DNA of 64,000 bases from Halichondria panicea (GCF_963675165.1 NC_087386.1:3102169-3166168), one strand, 5' to 3'. Shown: positions 1 to 11,899, counted from the first letter of the stretch. Notes: generated by a model not told the origin, from the letters alone. Made by a program: numbers and translations.

Positions 1-3000
1 AGTGACAATGAAGTATATAGGCAGTGATGATGCTGCGATTGAAAGACAGTTATGAGAGAGAGTGAGGAAAACTCTCACTGGATAAATACAGGCGTATATA
101 TAGATAAACTATATTGCAAGTAGATAATAATCGCTATAGTTAAGCTTGTAGATTGTACACCATCGTCTCTAGATATATATATGTCCTATATATAGCTGTA
201 ATGCAGGTGATTCTGGTGCATCCAAGCACTTCCTGACACAGTAATTTATGTTGCTTACATTTTATAGAAGGCAAGCATGATTATATCTCTACCAAAGATT
301 GGATAGCCCCAATAAAAAAGACTTACTACTGTCGTGGCCGTACCGTTACCATACCGTGACAATTAATCTGTCAGTATATGTAAAATGAATAATTATGTCA
401 ATAATTTTTTTACACCATAATTATAATTAAATACACCAAGCCACAGGTGTTTCAACCATTGACGAAAAGTCTGTCAAAGAAAGAGATTCCATGAAGTGTT
501 CTGGCATTAGCGAAGATGAGGTGCAAAAATAATTATATCAATAGTTCTCGACTCAACCAGAAAATCAAAGGAAGATTTGAGAATAAACCATCCAATGCAT
601 TCAAGCAATCCTTTTATAGCATCAAGTTCATATAATGAGCATTATGCATGGACTATCCCTATCCCGTAGACATACAAAGCAAGATAATAATATATAATTA
701 TATATACAACGTATACATACCAGACAGGCTTTAATATGGGGCTGTTAAATTGTTAATTGTGTCATTGAAACTTAATTATCCAACTGATAGCCTCCCTCAC
801 ACGTATATAGGGCAATATTCTAGATTTATATATTTTAACAGATACACCAGAGAGGCCGGTATAGTGGATCAACCAATCCTTATTATATAACTATACTCCA
901 ACCGCCACTTCTTGGTTTTATTCTCTCTCACAGCCAACTATATAGTTATAAGCCGCCTATTTGATCCACAAGTAACTTTTTTTTACAATTCAAGCTATAT
1001 AACTTCAGCAGTAGCTACTTCCACCCAATCATCTCCCTAAGCCTCCCAATATGTTAAAACTGCCTGTTTATATAGAACTAAAAACAGACAACATCAGCTA
1101 TTGTATATATACAGACATGCAACGGCCACAACAGCGTCCTTAACTGGTTCACCAAGGAATAAGACATAACGTTAAAAACTTGCATGGATTAAGGAAATAT
1201 ATACACTACTATCAAGCTATGCAAACTAGAGGAACTGCAATTACAAAACCAATCCCTGCATTATCCTAAAATTGATTATGACACACATGCACCTATAGCA
1301 CAAACTCTAGCAGCCAACCCCAAAAAGCTGTTCTCTAAATCCACTATACCTATGCCCTTGTAACAGATGTATCGTGAACTGCATGCATAAGAACTTACCA
1401 GAACTATAGCTATAGCGTTAACAATCTGTCTATAATGTTATGTGTTTGTCCATTACAATTATGTGTTTTATACTCAGCGGCATCATATTAGTGATGCCTG
1501 TCTGTCGGTCTCAACTAATTGCCAAGCCCTTCTTTCTTTTTATATCATCACCTCTAAATTGAATAATCAAAGAAGACAAGGGAATCTGTATACACGAACA
1601 AATTCTTCATTCCAAAGTCTAGTATAATTATATGCATGCATGATATGTATAATTATGTATGCCTATAATATATATCAGCAGAGAAAAACTATACCGATAT
1701 ACCTCTATACAAAAATGTGCACAAAGTAATATGACTCGCGCATGTGATGAAGTATACTGTAAACTTACTAGTAATCTCCTAGAAAATGTTAACCGTGACG
1801 TTTTTAGGGGTGCATGTACAATGACATCTGATTCTAGCTATATATTCGTTCGCGTTCAACGTTCAGAGCTGCTCACTGCACACTGATAGAAGACTATCTT
1901 TTCACAAAAATCATAAATAGAGACAATAGTCGGGTTGATCCTCTTCACTTCCACTCTTTACTCACTGCTAACAAATTCTGTGCGTTGCGTAATGTGTGCG
2001 CAAGCTTGCACAATTGACAGGATATCACGTTACTTTGTGCACAGTTTTGTGTATAGAGGTATTGGTAGTTCGACACTCTTCTCTTCTTATATTATTTATA
2101 CTCTTGCCGTTAACGTAGTGCTATATTAATGCGAGATATATACTAACTAATACGAGCGGTTATGATAATTATTACATCGCACAATTAATTAGAGGCCTGC
2201 ATGCAGGGAACAATTCCCATTGAAATCGTACATGGCATTTATACTAGACGAAATATGCTAATGGCATAAATAAATGTCACATAACATTTTATAGGAGCCT
2301 TAAAATTGGCCAAAATACATAATTTTATATGCTCGTATATTATTTCTAGCACAATACGTATACGGTATCTCACATAATACCATGGCATAGTTATAGCCAT
2401 GGGTATACATGTATAACATGCACTCAGCCATTTCATATAATTATCAGTTCACCAATAGTGTGTAATGCCATTCACATGCATGCACATAGTACAGGTAACA
2501 GAGCTTTTCCAGTTTGAAAGAGTATGCCCTATATAATTATTTAAATACACTAGCTGAGTTTTGAAAAAAGTGAGACAAATTGTATGACACTATTTAGATG
2601 CTTAAAACTACTGGAATGTTTTAACTGCATGTTCCCATATAATATGCATAAATGACCTGATCATGACATCTTCAGCAGATTACATCAAGAACGAAGACAT
2701 TATCAAACTTCATTCTTCTATAAATAATTCTCATTGGACACATGCATGCATGCAGGACACCATCAATGTGTACATGCAGATACAATCAACTGATTTCATA
2801 CCTCACAGAATCAATTGGTTTCTAAATTAAACAGTCACATGCATTGCAGTTATAGCAGATCTATATAATTATAATTATATAGAGAATGCACAGTGTTAAT
2901 TATTACAGCATAAAACAATTTATGCATGCAGTTACCTTGCCCTAGCTGGGATTGAGATGTCTCAGTATAATTATATAGCACTGCTTCAAATAATTTTCAC

Positions 3001-3820
3001 TTTCAGCGTCATAGTGACACACACAACTCAGAACGTCTTTCACACTCAAGCCGAACCAGAAATCCAAAATTAACAAAAATCGAAAATCAGCAAAAAAATC
3101 TGGAGACGCAACTGCTGATTGCTTTGTTGCTTTGTGCAAAATGAGATACCTCGAAAAGACATCAATGCGCAAGACATTATCCACTTGCAATTGTACCTAA
3201 ATTATATGTCTATATACAGGATAGTCTATCATGCTCATTAGAACTTGATGCTAAGGATTGCTTGAATGCACTGGACGTAATTATTAAAGCATGCATGGTT
3301 TTCTCAAATCTTCCTTTAATTTGATTTTCTGGTTGAGTCAAGAACTATTGATATAATTATTTTTGCACCTCTAATGCTCGAATTTCTTTTTAATCTCCCT
3401 TTGATGGCATCCTTTTTCTTCTGTACGCAACAAATGCGCTTTTCTTTCTGGTTGGTTAATGGGTTTCAATTTCACCCACTGACAGATTGTCACGGTATAT
3501 GTGTATGGTATAGTAAGCCTTTATCATTGGGGCGCTCCGATCGTTGGTAGGGATATGCTTGCATGCCTTCCAATATGGGGACGATTATTTTAAGAAACTG
3601 GCCTGGCACGTATTACCACAAAACTAAAACTATAAACGTAGCATAACCATTACGTAATTAACACACTGTACACATCGACAGTTTAATATGTTGTAACTAT
3701 AATTATGCCTGTATACCTCTGATTCAGCACATTCTAAGCATTCCTCACTCACTCTCATATCTTCTTCAATCTCTAGTATTGCAGCATCATCATGCACTGC
3801 CTACTTCATGATAATTATCG
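1..3820. repeat. Long inverted repeat pair (~600 bp arms), left end cut by window
   Basis: The left arm (about 1-660) is found again as a diverged reverse complement at about 3220-3820. Matching blocks in mirrored order are 10-75 with 3745-3815, 265-375 with 3480-3575, 500-600 with 3290-3372, and 600-655 with 3220-3290. For example, the stretch around 515-590 (AGGTGCAAAAATAATTAT...) reads in reverse around 3297-3372. Identity by eye is high in blocks and broken by indels. This could be an old transposon with long terminal inverted repeats or an inverted duplication. No terminal target duplication can be tested because the left end lies outside the window. Confidence 0.7.
661..3219. other. Interior of the inverted repeat, no recognised gene
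   Basis: The stretch is AT-rich with many TATA/ATAATTAT runs. Short ORFs occur (for example 2942-3190 on the minus strand, 82 codons), but I recognise no protein family and see no convincing exon chain. A dispersed-repeat fragment (CCCATTGAAATCG to GGAGCCTTAAAATT) lies at about 2213-2370. Confidence 0.5.
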
Positions 3821-3979
3821 TCCTGCTTAATATCCATACCTATATACATCTATAATTATTGTATAGCTGTAGACTATAATATATACATAACTGGACTTGA
3901 CTATATAATGAAGATCGTTTGTGTATCATTACTGTGTTGGATCCTGGTATAGAATTTACCTTATATTAAGGGGTGTTTC

Positions 3980-5740
3980 AACAAATGTTCAGGGTTTCCG
4001 TTTACGAATCACTGCTCTCGGAAAGTCAACAAGTTCTAGTCAATTAAAGTAACCTCAGAATTGTAAACTTGGGTATATAATTATATAGGTATTAATTGAT
4101 ACATGCTTGTCTAAGAACAGCACTGAACATTTTCAGGGTCAAGTTCCGCACTGCATGCTCTCGGAAAGTCTGAAAAGTTGCTCAGCATGTTCCCAGTCAA
4201 TTAAATTAACCCGAGAAGAGTGTATCAATGTATTGGTTGATACCTGCTGGTCTAAAACCAGCACTAAATATATTTTCTGGGTTTCCGTTTACGAAGCACT
4301 GCTCTCGGAAAGTCTGAAAAGTTGCTCAGCAATTTCTTGTCGATTAAAGTAACCTCAATCTTAATTGGGCATATCAACGTATTGGCTGATATACCTGCTT
4401 GTCTAAGACCATGCAGCACTGACCATATTTTCAGGGTTTCCGTTTACGAATCACTGCTCTCGGAAAGTCTGAAAATTTTCTCAGCTATAGTTCTTGCTCA
4501 GCAAGTTCCAATCGATTAAAGTAACCTCAAAATTGTAAACTTGAGTATAATTATATCAAATACTGGCTGATATCTGCATGCTGAATATATTATTTTTCAG
4601 GGTTCCCATTAACGAACCACAGCTCTCGAAAAGTGAAAAAGTTGCTCAGCAAGTTCCAGTCGATTAAAGTAACCTCAGAATTGTGACTTGAGTATAATTA
4701 TATAAAATACTGGCTGATACCTGCATGCATGTCTATAGACCAGCACTGAATATGTTATTTTTCAGGGTTCCCGTTAACGAACCACAGCTCTCGGAAAGTC
4801 AGAAAAGTTGCTCAGCAATTAAGTTCCCAGTCGATTAAAGTAACCTCAGAAGAGTCATATTGGCTGATATCAGCATGCATGCATGTCTAGACCAGCACTG
4901 AATATATTGTTTTTCAGGGTTCCCGTTAACGAACCACAGCTCTCGGAAAGTCAGAAAAGTTGCTCAGCAAGTTCCAGTCGATTAAAGTAACCTCAGAATT
5001 GTAAACTTGAGTATATATATCAACATACTGGCTGATATCTGCATGCATGTCTAGACCAGCACTGAATATATTGTTTTTCAGGGTTCCCGTTAATGAACCA
5101 CAGCTCTCGGAAAGTCAGAAAAGTTGCTCAGTAAGTTCCAGTCGATTAAAGTAACCTCAGAATTGTAAACTTGAGTATATATATCAACATACTGGCTGAT
5201 ATCTGCATGCATGTCTAGACCAGCACTGAATATATTGTTTTTCAGGGTTCCCGTTAACGAACCACAGCTCTCGGAAAGTCAGAAAAGTTGCTTAGCAAGT
5301 TCCAGTCGATTAAAGTAACCTCAGAATTGTAAACTTGAGTATATTTATCAACATACTGGCTGATATCTGCATGCATGTCTATAGACCAGCACTGAATATG
5401 TTATTTTTCAGGGTTCCCGTTAACGAACCACAGCTCTCGGAAAGTCAGAAAAGTTGCTCAGCAAGTTCCAGTCGATTAAAGTAACCTCAAAATTGTAAAT
5501 TTGAGTATCACTGAATATATTCAGGGTTCCCGTTAACGAATCACTGCTCTCGGAAAGTCAGAAAAGTTTCTCAGCAAGTTCCAGTATACATAACTTATTG
5601 GCTGATACTTGTCTATAGACCAGGACTGAACATAATTATTTCAGTTCCCGTTCTCGAACCATTTTTCTGACTTTCTGAGAGCCATGATTCATGGCTCTCA
5701 GAAAGTCAGAAAAGTGGCTCGGCGTGTTCAGTAGAGCCAA
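3980..5740. repeat. Tandem array of ~160 bp units, about 12 copies
   Basis: The core ACAGCTCTCGGAAAGTC recurs near 4014, 4160, 4310, 4459, 4622, 4784, 4937, 5101, 5267, 5430 and 5546, mostly 150-166 bp apart. It is followed each time by a block ending in TCGATTAAAGTAACCTCA. Units at 4740-5500 are nearly identical while the left units are more diverged. No coding potential is seen; ORFs here are repeat read-through. This is a minisatellite/satellite-type array of unknown function. Confidence 0.9.
5663..5713. repeat. Perfect 25-bp hairpin with a 1-nt loop at the array end
   Basis: TTTTCTGACTTTCTGAGAGC at 5663 continues to 5687, and its exact reverse complement runs 5689-5713 with only T5688 between. 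The arms contain the tandem-unit core (CTCTCGGAAAGTC-like), so the hairpin was formed by two array units in head-to-head orientation. Confidence 0.9.
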
Positions 5741-6090
5741 ATAACCTCAGGACAATAAATTGGGGAGTCAGTATAAGTAGGAGTTAGGTGACTGGCTGAA
5801 TTAACACACCTTAATAATAATTATGATAATCATACTAAATCTAGCTCAGTGTACAGACATAATTACTGCAGACATGTGCAAGTAGCTAGCTCTATACTGC
5901 AGACAATGAAGAGTCTACTTACCTGACTCTTAAAACTAGGCTGGCCAGCTCTCTACTTACTAGTAGAGTGATCAGGCAAGAGCATCTCATTACATCTGCG
6001 CAAAGTCAAGGGTTAACCTTGGAATGCATTGCCCTGCTACGCCCACTCATTTAACCTTCACTTCCGCTTTTTCCGATTTCTGGCTTTCTG
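5741..6090. other. Spacer, nothing recognised
   Basis: Unique-looking AT-rich sequence between the tandem array and the death-domain pseudogene. No ORF, RNA or repeat was recognised. Confidence 0.4.
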
Positions 6091-6091
6091 G

Positions 6092-6118
6092 TCCTACATG
6101 CGCATGCGCACCGAGGCA
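6092..6118 (+). repeat. Terminal remnant of dispersed element family A
   Basis: It carries the element end CATGCGCACCGAGGCATA, as found also at 16722 and 19827. Here it is fused to the 3' cut edge of the death-domain pseudogene exon 3, which ends at the same point. Confidence 0.6.
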
Positions 6119-6969
6119 TAATAAAGCTTAGATAGAAATTGAGATGCAAAAAGATGCTTTCGATTGACTCTGCTTTTTCAAACAAGGAATACTTCGATAT
6201 GATAAAATCTTTATTTTCATTTGTCATAGAGCTTGGCAATATCATGAGTGTTTGGCGGAAATCAGCCACAGGTATTTGTTTCTCAGTTATTTCTTTGAGA
6301 GCCACCTTTCGTAGATCCATAAACCTTGTTTCAAATTTGTTTATGCAGTCAGCAGTTGTAGTGCCTAATAAAATGAAATGTACATGAGTTATCAAAACTA
6401 CGTTAAAAGATTACCAGAGGTGATAGTCTATCTATTGTACTGTCAGAAACAATAATTATCAAGTTCTTGATAATATTGAATCCATGCATAATTATACGGA
6501 GCTACTAACCTGGTGCAGGTGACAAGGACACAGCGTCTTCTTTATTCAGCTCACTGGCTTGTGTCTGGATGACTGGAGCACAAGAAATGATGAAAACACA
6601 GATTGTAGCTATTTATAAAGTAACTCACAAGTCCTACACACTTGGTCAGCCAAAGCTCCTTCACGAAGACTAAGCAAAATCTTCAACAACGGCCGATAAG
6701 TGAGGTCAACGATTTTGTATTCCCATTTCTTCAGAGCTTCATACATGGCCTGTTGATTGCCAATCCTAAAGGCACAATCCTTAAGATCCTCTATATCGGC
6801 ATTATTGAGATCAAACCCTAAGCTTCTATAACAAACTTTTTATAGCTGCCAAGTACACCAGCCAGGCTCCACAATTGTTCCTGCTCAATTCTTTGGTCTA
6901 GCTGGGTGTCTGTTACCCCAGTCTTCTGCTTCAGAGTATCAATATCAATATTGAGCTGGCTATATCTTG

Positions 6970-8184
6970 AATATGGAGTGCCGTTTGTATCAAAATCCTT
7001 TTTTTAAGGAACATTGTCCACGAGAAGGCGCTATTCCTCGAGCCACAGATATTTACTAAACATCCGTCTTATAAAAGCAGTGCAAACAGTAAAAAGCAGT
7101 GATATTTAGTAAAAAGCAGTGATATTTAATAAAAAGCAGTGATATTTAACTAAAAAGCTTAGTAAAAAACAGTGATGTTTAGTAAAAAACAGTGATATTT
7201 AGTAAAAAGCAGTGATGTTTAGTAAAAAGCAGTGATGTTTTAATAGTAAAAAGCAGTTAAAAAGCAGTGATGTTTAGTAAAAAGCAGTGATGTTTACTAA
7301 AAAGCAGTGATGTTTAGTAAAAAGCAGTGATATTTACTAAAAAGCAGTGATGTTTACTAAAAAGCAGTAGTAAAAAGCTTAGTAAAAAACAGTGATGTTT
7401 AGTAAAAAGCAGTGATATTTAGTAAAAAGCAGTGATGTTTAGGCCACTCCAAGTGATACTCTGGTTTCTGGTCCTGAAGTTTTTCTAATTGCATGCGGGC
7501 GGGCGGCTTTTCTCATTATGTCATTATCAATTTCACCTTATGAATCTCATTATTTTGCAAATGAATATCATTATCACACTATTTTGTACCGCATGGACCA
7601 TTCTGCGCATGCGTAGTAGAAATAATGAGATAGAAATCCAATAATGAGATAGAAATCCAAGAATAAAATCTGATGCGGGCGGTGGACCAGAAACCAGAGT
7701 ATCACTTGGAGTGGCCTTACTAAAAAGCAGTGATATTTAGTAAAAAGCAGTGATATTTAGTAAAAAGCAGTGATGTTTACTAAAAAGCAGTGATATTTAC
7801 TAAAAAACTTAGTAAAAAACAGTGATATTTAGTAAAAAACAGTGATGTTTAGTAAAAAGCAGTGATATTTAGTAAAAAGCAGTAATGTTTAGTAAAAAGC
7901 AGTTAAAAAGCAGTGATGTTTATTAAAAAGCAGTGATGTTTACTAAAAAGCAGTGATATTTAGTAAAAAACAGTAATGTTCAGTTAAAAAGCAGTGATGT
8001 TTATTAAAAAGCAGTGATGTTTACTAAAAAGCAGTGATATTATTTTAGTAAAAAGCAGTGATGTTTAGTCCTTCGACCTACTTGTATATTTGACGACCAT
8101 AACTAATATCACTGCTTTTTAGTAAACATCACTCACATGACTGCTTTTTACTAAAAAGGATTTTGATACAAACGGCACTCCATA
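6970..8184. mobile_element. 1.2 kb inverted-repeat element filled with a 20-bp minisatellite
   Basis: Terminal inverted repeats of about 32 bp face each other: TATGGAGTGCCGTTTGTATC at 6972 and its reverse complement ending at 8184. The insertion is flanked by CTTG (6966-6969 and 8185-8188). The uninterrupted gene copy at 10731-10755 shows the empty site with a single CTTG. The inside is mainly a degenerate array of AGTAAAAAGCAGTGATGTTT (about 7064-7440 and 7722-8068), with one unit inverted near the right end (8100-8150). There is no ORF. It is a non-autonomous element; the superfamily is not clear from a 4-bp duplication alone. Confidence 0.85.
7442..7716. mobile_element. Nested 275-bp MITE, PIF/Harbinger-like
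   Basis: It has perfect ~33-bp terminal inverted repeats starting GGCCACTCCAAGTGATACTC at 7442, mirrored to 7716. TTA lies on both sides (7439-7441 and 7717-7719), and 3-bp TTA/TWA duplications are typical of PIF/Harbinger. It interrupts the 20-bp minisatellite, so it inserted later. No coding sequence is present. Confidence 0.8.
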
Positions 8185-8195
8185 CTTGTAGCCAT

Positions 8196-8571
8196 CTTGT
8201 AGACTCTACAAGACCCGCCCCTTATTTTCCACATGCATTCCTAGATCCTGTGGAAATAATTGTTTTAGCATGAAGTAATGATTTACAAAGATGCACACAC
8301 CTCCACACACAGACTGACAAGACAGTGGCGGCCCACCACATGTACCTGGCAGCAGTGGTGGTGGCAGCTCTCAGTCTGTATAGTGTTCACACTGGGCATA
8401 CTACTCACTGACAGACCAACAGACACTAAACCTAGCGTTGAGTAGTTAGCTCTGTTTCATTTAATAGCCATTTTGTAAAAATTGTACACAAGGTAATTAA
8501 AAAGATATACTAATAAGATGCATGCATGAGGTGAGTACTATAAGAGTGAATCTTCATCAATTCGGAGTTTC
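8196..8571. other. Spacer between the pseudogene and the pseudo-caspase gene
   Basis: It holds the pseudogene's former 5' side and the 3' flank of the intact gene. No RNA gene or clear poly(A) signal was recognised. Confidence 0.4.
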
Positions 8572-10755
8572 TCACTCGACTCGTCTTGTCGATGAGAGAC
8601 TCATTGGTGATATTTCGTATCCGAATGATTGTTCATCGATTAATAGTTCATCGATTAATAGTTCATCTAGATGTGATACATAATCAGACTCCGCAGAGCT
8701 TGGTGCTAATGTGGTATGACATGAAGTGTATGAAGACTGCAAGTAGATTGGTTCCTTGAGACGGTCAATCACAGTCATGGTAGCAGTGGGTGGAAGCTGG
8801 TCGTGAATTGAAGTGAAGATATTTTGCACGGACATAGAAGAGGATGCCAGTTCGTCCCATATGCCAGTCACTCTTCTCATGATCTCATCACTGAGATAAC
8901 TAATAAAACCAATAATGTAGTTTTCCCAGATTGCTTCAATGAACTGAAAAACATGGTGTTTAGAAGAAAAGGAAACGAACAAAAATATTTTTGGGTTGTT
9001 GGCAAGGTGTGTGGCAATAGGAGGGAATAGTGGTGCCATAATATCTTCCTTGATGTTGATGTCACCACAAGCAGTGTGCAGATCATTACCCTCTCCTCTT
9101 CCAGATACCGACACTATTATGGGGTGGTGTTTCAGCTTAACAAGATCTACAGCTTGCATGTATGCCTTTAGTGTTAGTTTATCTCGAGGCTCGTATACAG
9201 CAAATCTCAATGTATCCATGAGCATGTATGTAAAGATCAACGAATGATTTGTTGCAACAATAGCAAGTCCACGATGATTAGGTTCGAGGTCAATTGTTCG
9301 CTTCATTTCATCCGCTATCCTTTGATGTGGTTTAAGAGAGGTCACAGCTTCAGCTCCAATCATAGCACCACCAGATCCCTCTATACCTGATTGACTAACC
9401 TGTAGAGAAAAATTCATTGGATAAGGAGCAGAATTAAACACTTACCTTTACCATCGGGTAGAGACATTTTCCTTCGAGTGATAGTTTGAGAATATTGTTG
9501 CTTAAAAAGAAAGAAGCTGTTTTCTTCTGCACTTGATCACTGATCATTGCTACTACAGCAGCAGGCACTAGCCATGTAACCAGTAGTGAGCTCTCCTGGA
9601 GGTCAAACAAAGAAAGGGCTAGCGGGGAGAGCAAGCACCTTTTGGCAAGGCCTTTCCTGTACGTGTCTACGTCTTCAAGAGTTGCAGTCTGAACATCACA
9701 AGCAAATTTCGCTTTGATACGAGAGTAACCAACAGGAGTATCTGAATTTCTAGGAAGATGGCCAAGTGCTTCGCTAACGGGGGTGTTCATTCTGAAGTGT
9801 CTCATGTCTTCTGCATAGCTGCTCATGTCTCGTTTCAGACTATCACTACCAAATTGCTCTATGATATGCTCAAGAAGGCTGAAATCAATAAAACTCAGGT
9901 AGAAATTGAGATGCACAAAGATGCTTTCGATTGACTCTGCTTTTTCAAACAAGGGATATTTTGATATGATGAAATCTTCGTTTTCACTTGTGATAGGGCA
10001 TGGTAAATTCATGAGTGTTTGGCGAAAATCAGTCACAGGTATTCGTTTCTCAGTTATCTCTTTGAGAGCTATCTTTCGTAGATCCCTAAACCTCGTATCA
10101 AACTCTTTAATGCGGTCAGCAGTTGTAGTGCCTATGATTATGTTATGATTACCCTATCAAAGCTACGTTAAAGCTGTACCTGTCGCCAAGGAATTTGGTA
10201 TGTCATGAATTGGTGGCAGTGATATTCTACCTATGGTACAATAACAATTAATTGATAACGAATCCATAATTGTACTGAGCTACTAACCTGGTGCAGGTGA
10301 CAAGGACACAGCGTCTTCTTTATTCAGCTCACTGGCTTGTGTCTGGATGACTGGAGCACAAGAAATGATGAAAACACAGATTGTAGTTATTTATAAAGTA
10401 ACTCACAAGTCCTACACACTTGGTCAGCCAAAGCTCCTTCACGAAGACTAATCAAAATCTCCAACAACGACCGATAAGTGAAGTCACGGATGACATTTCC
10501 CCATTTCCTTAAAGCTTCACACATGGCCTGTTGATTTCCATTACGCTTAGAGGCAATGGTCTCCAGATCTGCTATATCGGCATTATTGAGATCAAACCCT
10601 GGCTTTCTAACAAACTTATTGTAGCTGCCAAGTAAACCAGCCAGGCTCCACAATTGTTCCTGCTCAATTCTTTGGTCTAGCTGGGTGTCTGTTACCCCAG
10701 TCTTCTGCTTCAGAGTATCAATATCAATACTGAGCTGGCTATATCTTGTAGCCAT
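8572..10755 (-). CDS. Death-domain protein with a catalytically dead caspase-like domain
   Basis: Four exons join in frame to 641 aa: 10755-10407, 10350-10288, 10131-9446 and 9399-8572 (stop TGA). Residues ~20-110 look like a death domain (amphipathic helices and the conserved Trp in EALRKWG). Residues ~140-365 form a helical middle region I cannot name. Residues ~405-590 follow the caspase p20/p10 order: HRGLAIV, then YEPRDKLT, then IIVSVSGRGEG where SHG is expected, then PKIFLFVSFSS where PKLFFIQACRG is expected, then a p10-like FQFIEAIW...DRLKEPIYL. The catalytic His and Cys are thus replaced (Cys by Phe), and the stretch between the first strand and YEPRD is much shorter than in active caspases. 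By family knowledge it would act as an adaptor or decoy in apoptosis or innate signalling; that role is inference. The C-terminus repeats ELLID twice through a 15-bp DNA duplication. A partial copy lies downstream. Confidence 0.8.
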
Positions 10756-10981
10756 CTTGTAGCCTCGAGGCCAGACTCCTCCCCGGGTCAGATCACGTGC
10801 TATTCTGTCTCCGCTTCTCTACTCAGTTTTTGTTGATGATCTGCTTGCCCAGCTACAGCGGCCTAGGTGCAATGGTTGGCTCAGTCCACTGTCCCTCCCC
10901 AATGTATGCAGACGATCTTGCTCTCATTGCGGACTCACCTGAAGGGTTACAGAAGCTTCTTGATATCGTCTCTCATTATAC

Positions 10982-11747
10982 CAGAGATACAAAAGAAAGG
11001 GGATTGGAAACGAAATTTTTACGAAATTTTTGCGTGAAGCATTCCGTGTTATAGGGCGTGGCTAAAACTACAAAGGATTATATTTATAGTCAGCATGCTC
11101 ATTACCAGTCTTGACTGCTCTACAATGTGCTGTACATAGAAACAGTGAAATTGATCATTTTTAATGTTGATTTTTCTAAAAAGTAAAGAGAATTTAGCTC
11201 TAAAAAGTCGACTAAGCCATGCAGCCACTATTACTAGACAAATAAATGCTATGCAAGAAGAAATAGCCTTTACTATGAAGTCGTAGGAGGGACAGGCCCG
11301 TGGCGTGTCTAAAAGTATACTAAAGCAGTTTGAAGGACTATACTGCAAACGTTTATGAACAGTACAGCTTATTTATAGCATGAAGCCATTCTATGTAGCA
11401 CTTAGATACATAATAACCAAGTCAAGCAATGTCCTTTGCTGTTTTGACTTCACAGGAGGGACAGAGAAAAGTTGACATAGAGTAATTCAAGCTAAACTCA
11501 AAAAAATTGGAAACAGAGTAAAGACAACGGACTTAGAGCTTGTCAGTGGTATAAGCTTACTTCTCTCAAGTATCTCCCAGGCCCTGAGTGATCTCTAGTG
11601 GATAGGAGAGCTAGAAACCAGGGATACAAAACTTTTCCATGTAATTATTTGCGAGCGCAATAATTACACGGAGTGCTTCACCGGATGTCAGTCCTTTTAC
11701 ATAGGGCGTGGGCGGTCGTTTCCAATCCCCTTTCTTTTGTATCTCTG
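10982..11747. mobile_element. TIR element 1 inside the LINE (non-autonomous)
   Basis: Perfect ~30-bp terminal inverted repeats: CAGAGATACAAAAGAAAGGG from 10982 and its reverse complement ending at 11747. The direct repeat ATTATAC lies on both sides (10975-10981 and 11748-11754). The TIR core GGATTGGAAACG resembles element 2. No usable ORF was found. Confidence 0.8.
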
Positions 11748-11899
11748 ATTATACCATAGATAAAGAAGAGAGGGATTGGCAACGGAAGTAAATTTCATGT
11801 AAATTTGCTGAACGATGTGTGTTGCCCCCCGAACTACGCCGCGGTTGCCCTTCCCCACGCCCACCAATGAATTACTAGGCAACCAATGTGCATGCACAA

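Larger units (their letters stand above)
6118..8195 (-). pseudogene. Broken second copy of the death-domain/pseudo-caspase gene
   Basis: Three exons match the intact neighbour at 8572-10755 with the same intron positions: exon 1 (8195-8185 plus 6969-6629), exon 2 (about 6572-6510) and the first third of exon 3 (about 6370-6118). Exon 1 is cut after the start ATG-GCT-ACA by a 1215-bp insertion (6970-8184) flanked by CTTG on both sides. It also carries a 2-bp gain near 6822-6845 that leads to an in-frame TAG in the death domain. Exon 3 stays open but stops at the FYLSFI sequence, where family-A repeat sequence begins; the rest of exon 3 and the caspase exon are missing. The copy therefore cannot make the full protein. 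Because the introns are shared, it arose by segmental duplication, not retroposition. Confidence 0.85.

Noticed and set aside
4107-4519. Two ORFs of 81 and 65 codons
   Set aside because: They lie wholly in the ~160 bp tandem array and repeat with it; no sign of coding selection.
7064-8068. Regular repeats resembling a CRISPR array
   Set aside because: Units are contiguous 20-bp copies without unique spacers, in an animal-type genome, inside a TIR element: a minisatellite.
8877-9247. Plus-strand and alternative minus-strand ORFs over the pseudo-caspase exon
   Set aside because: Antisense or frame-shifted shadows of the 8572-9399 exon, whose frame matches the gene's other exons and the caspase pattern.
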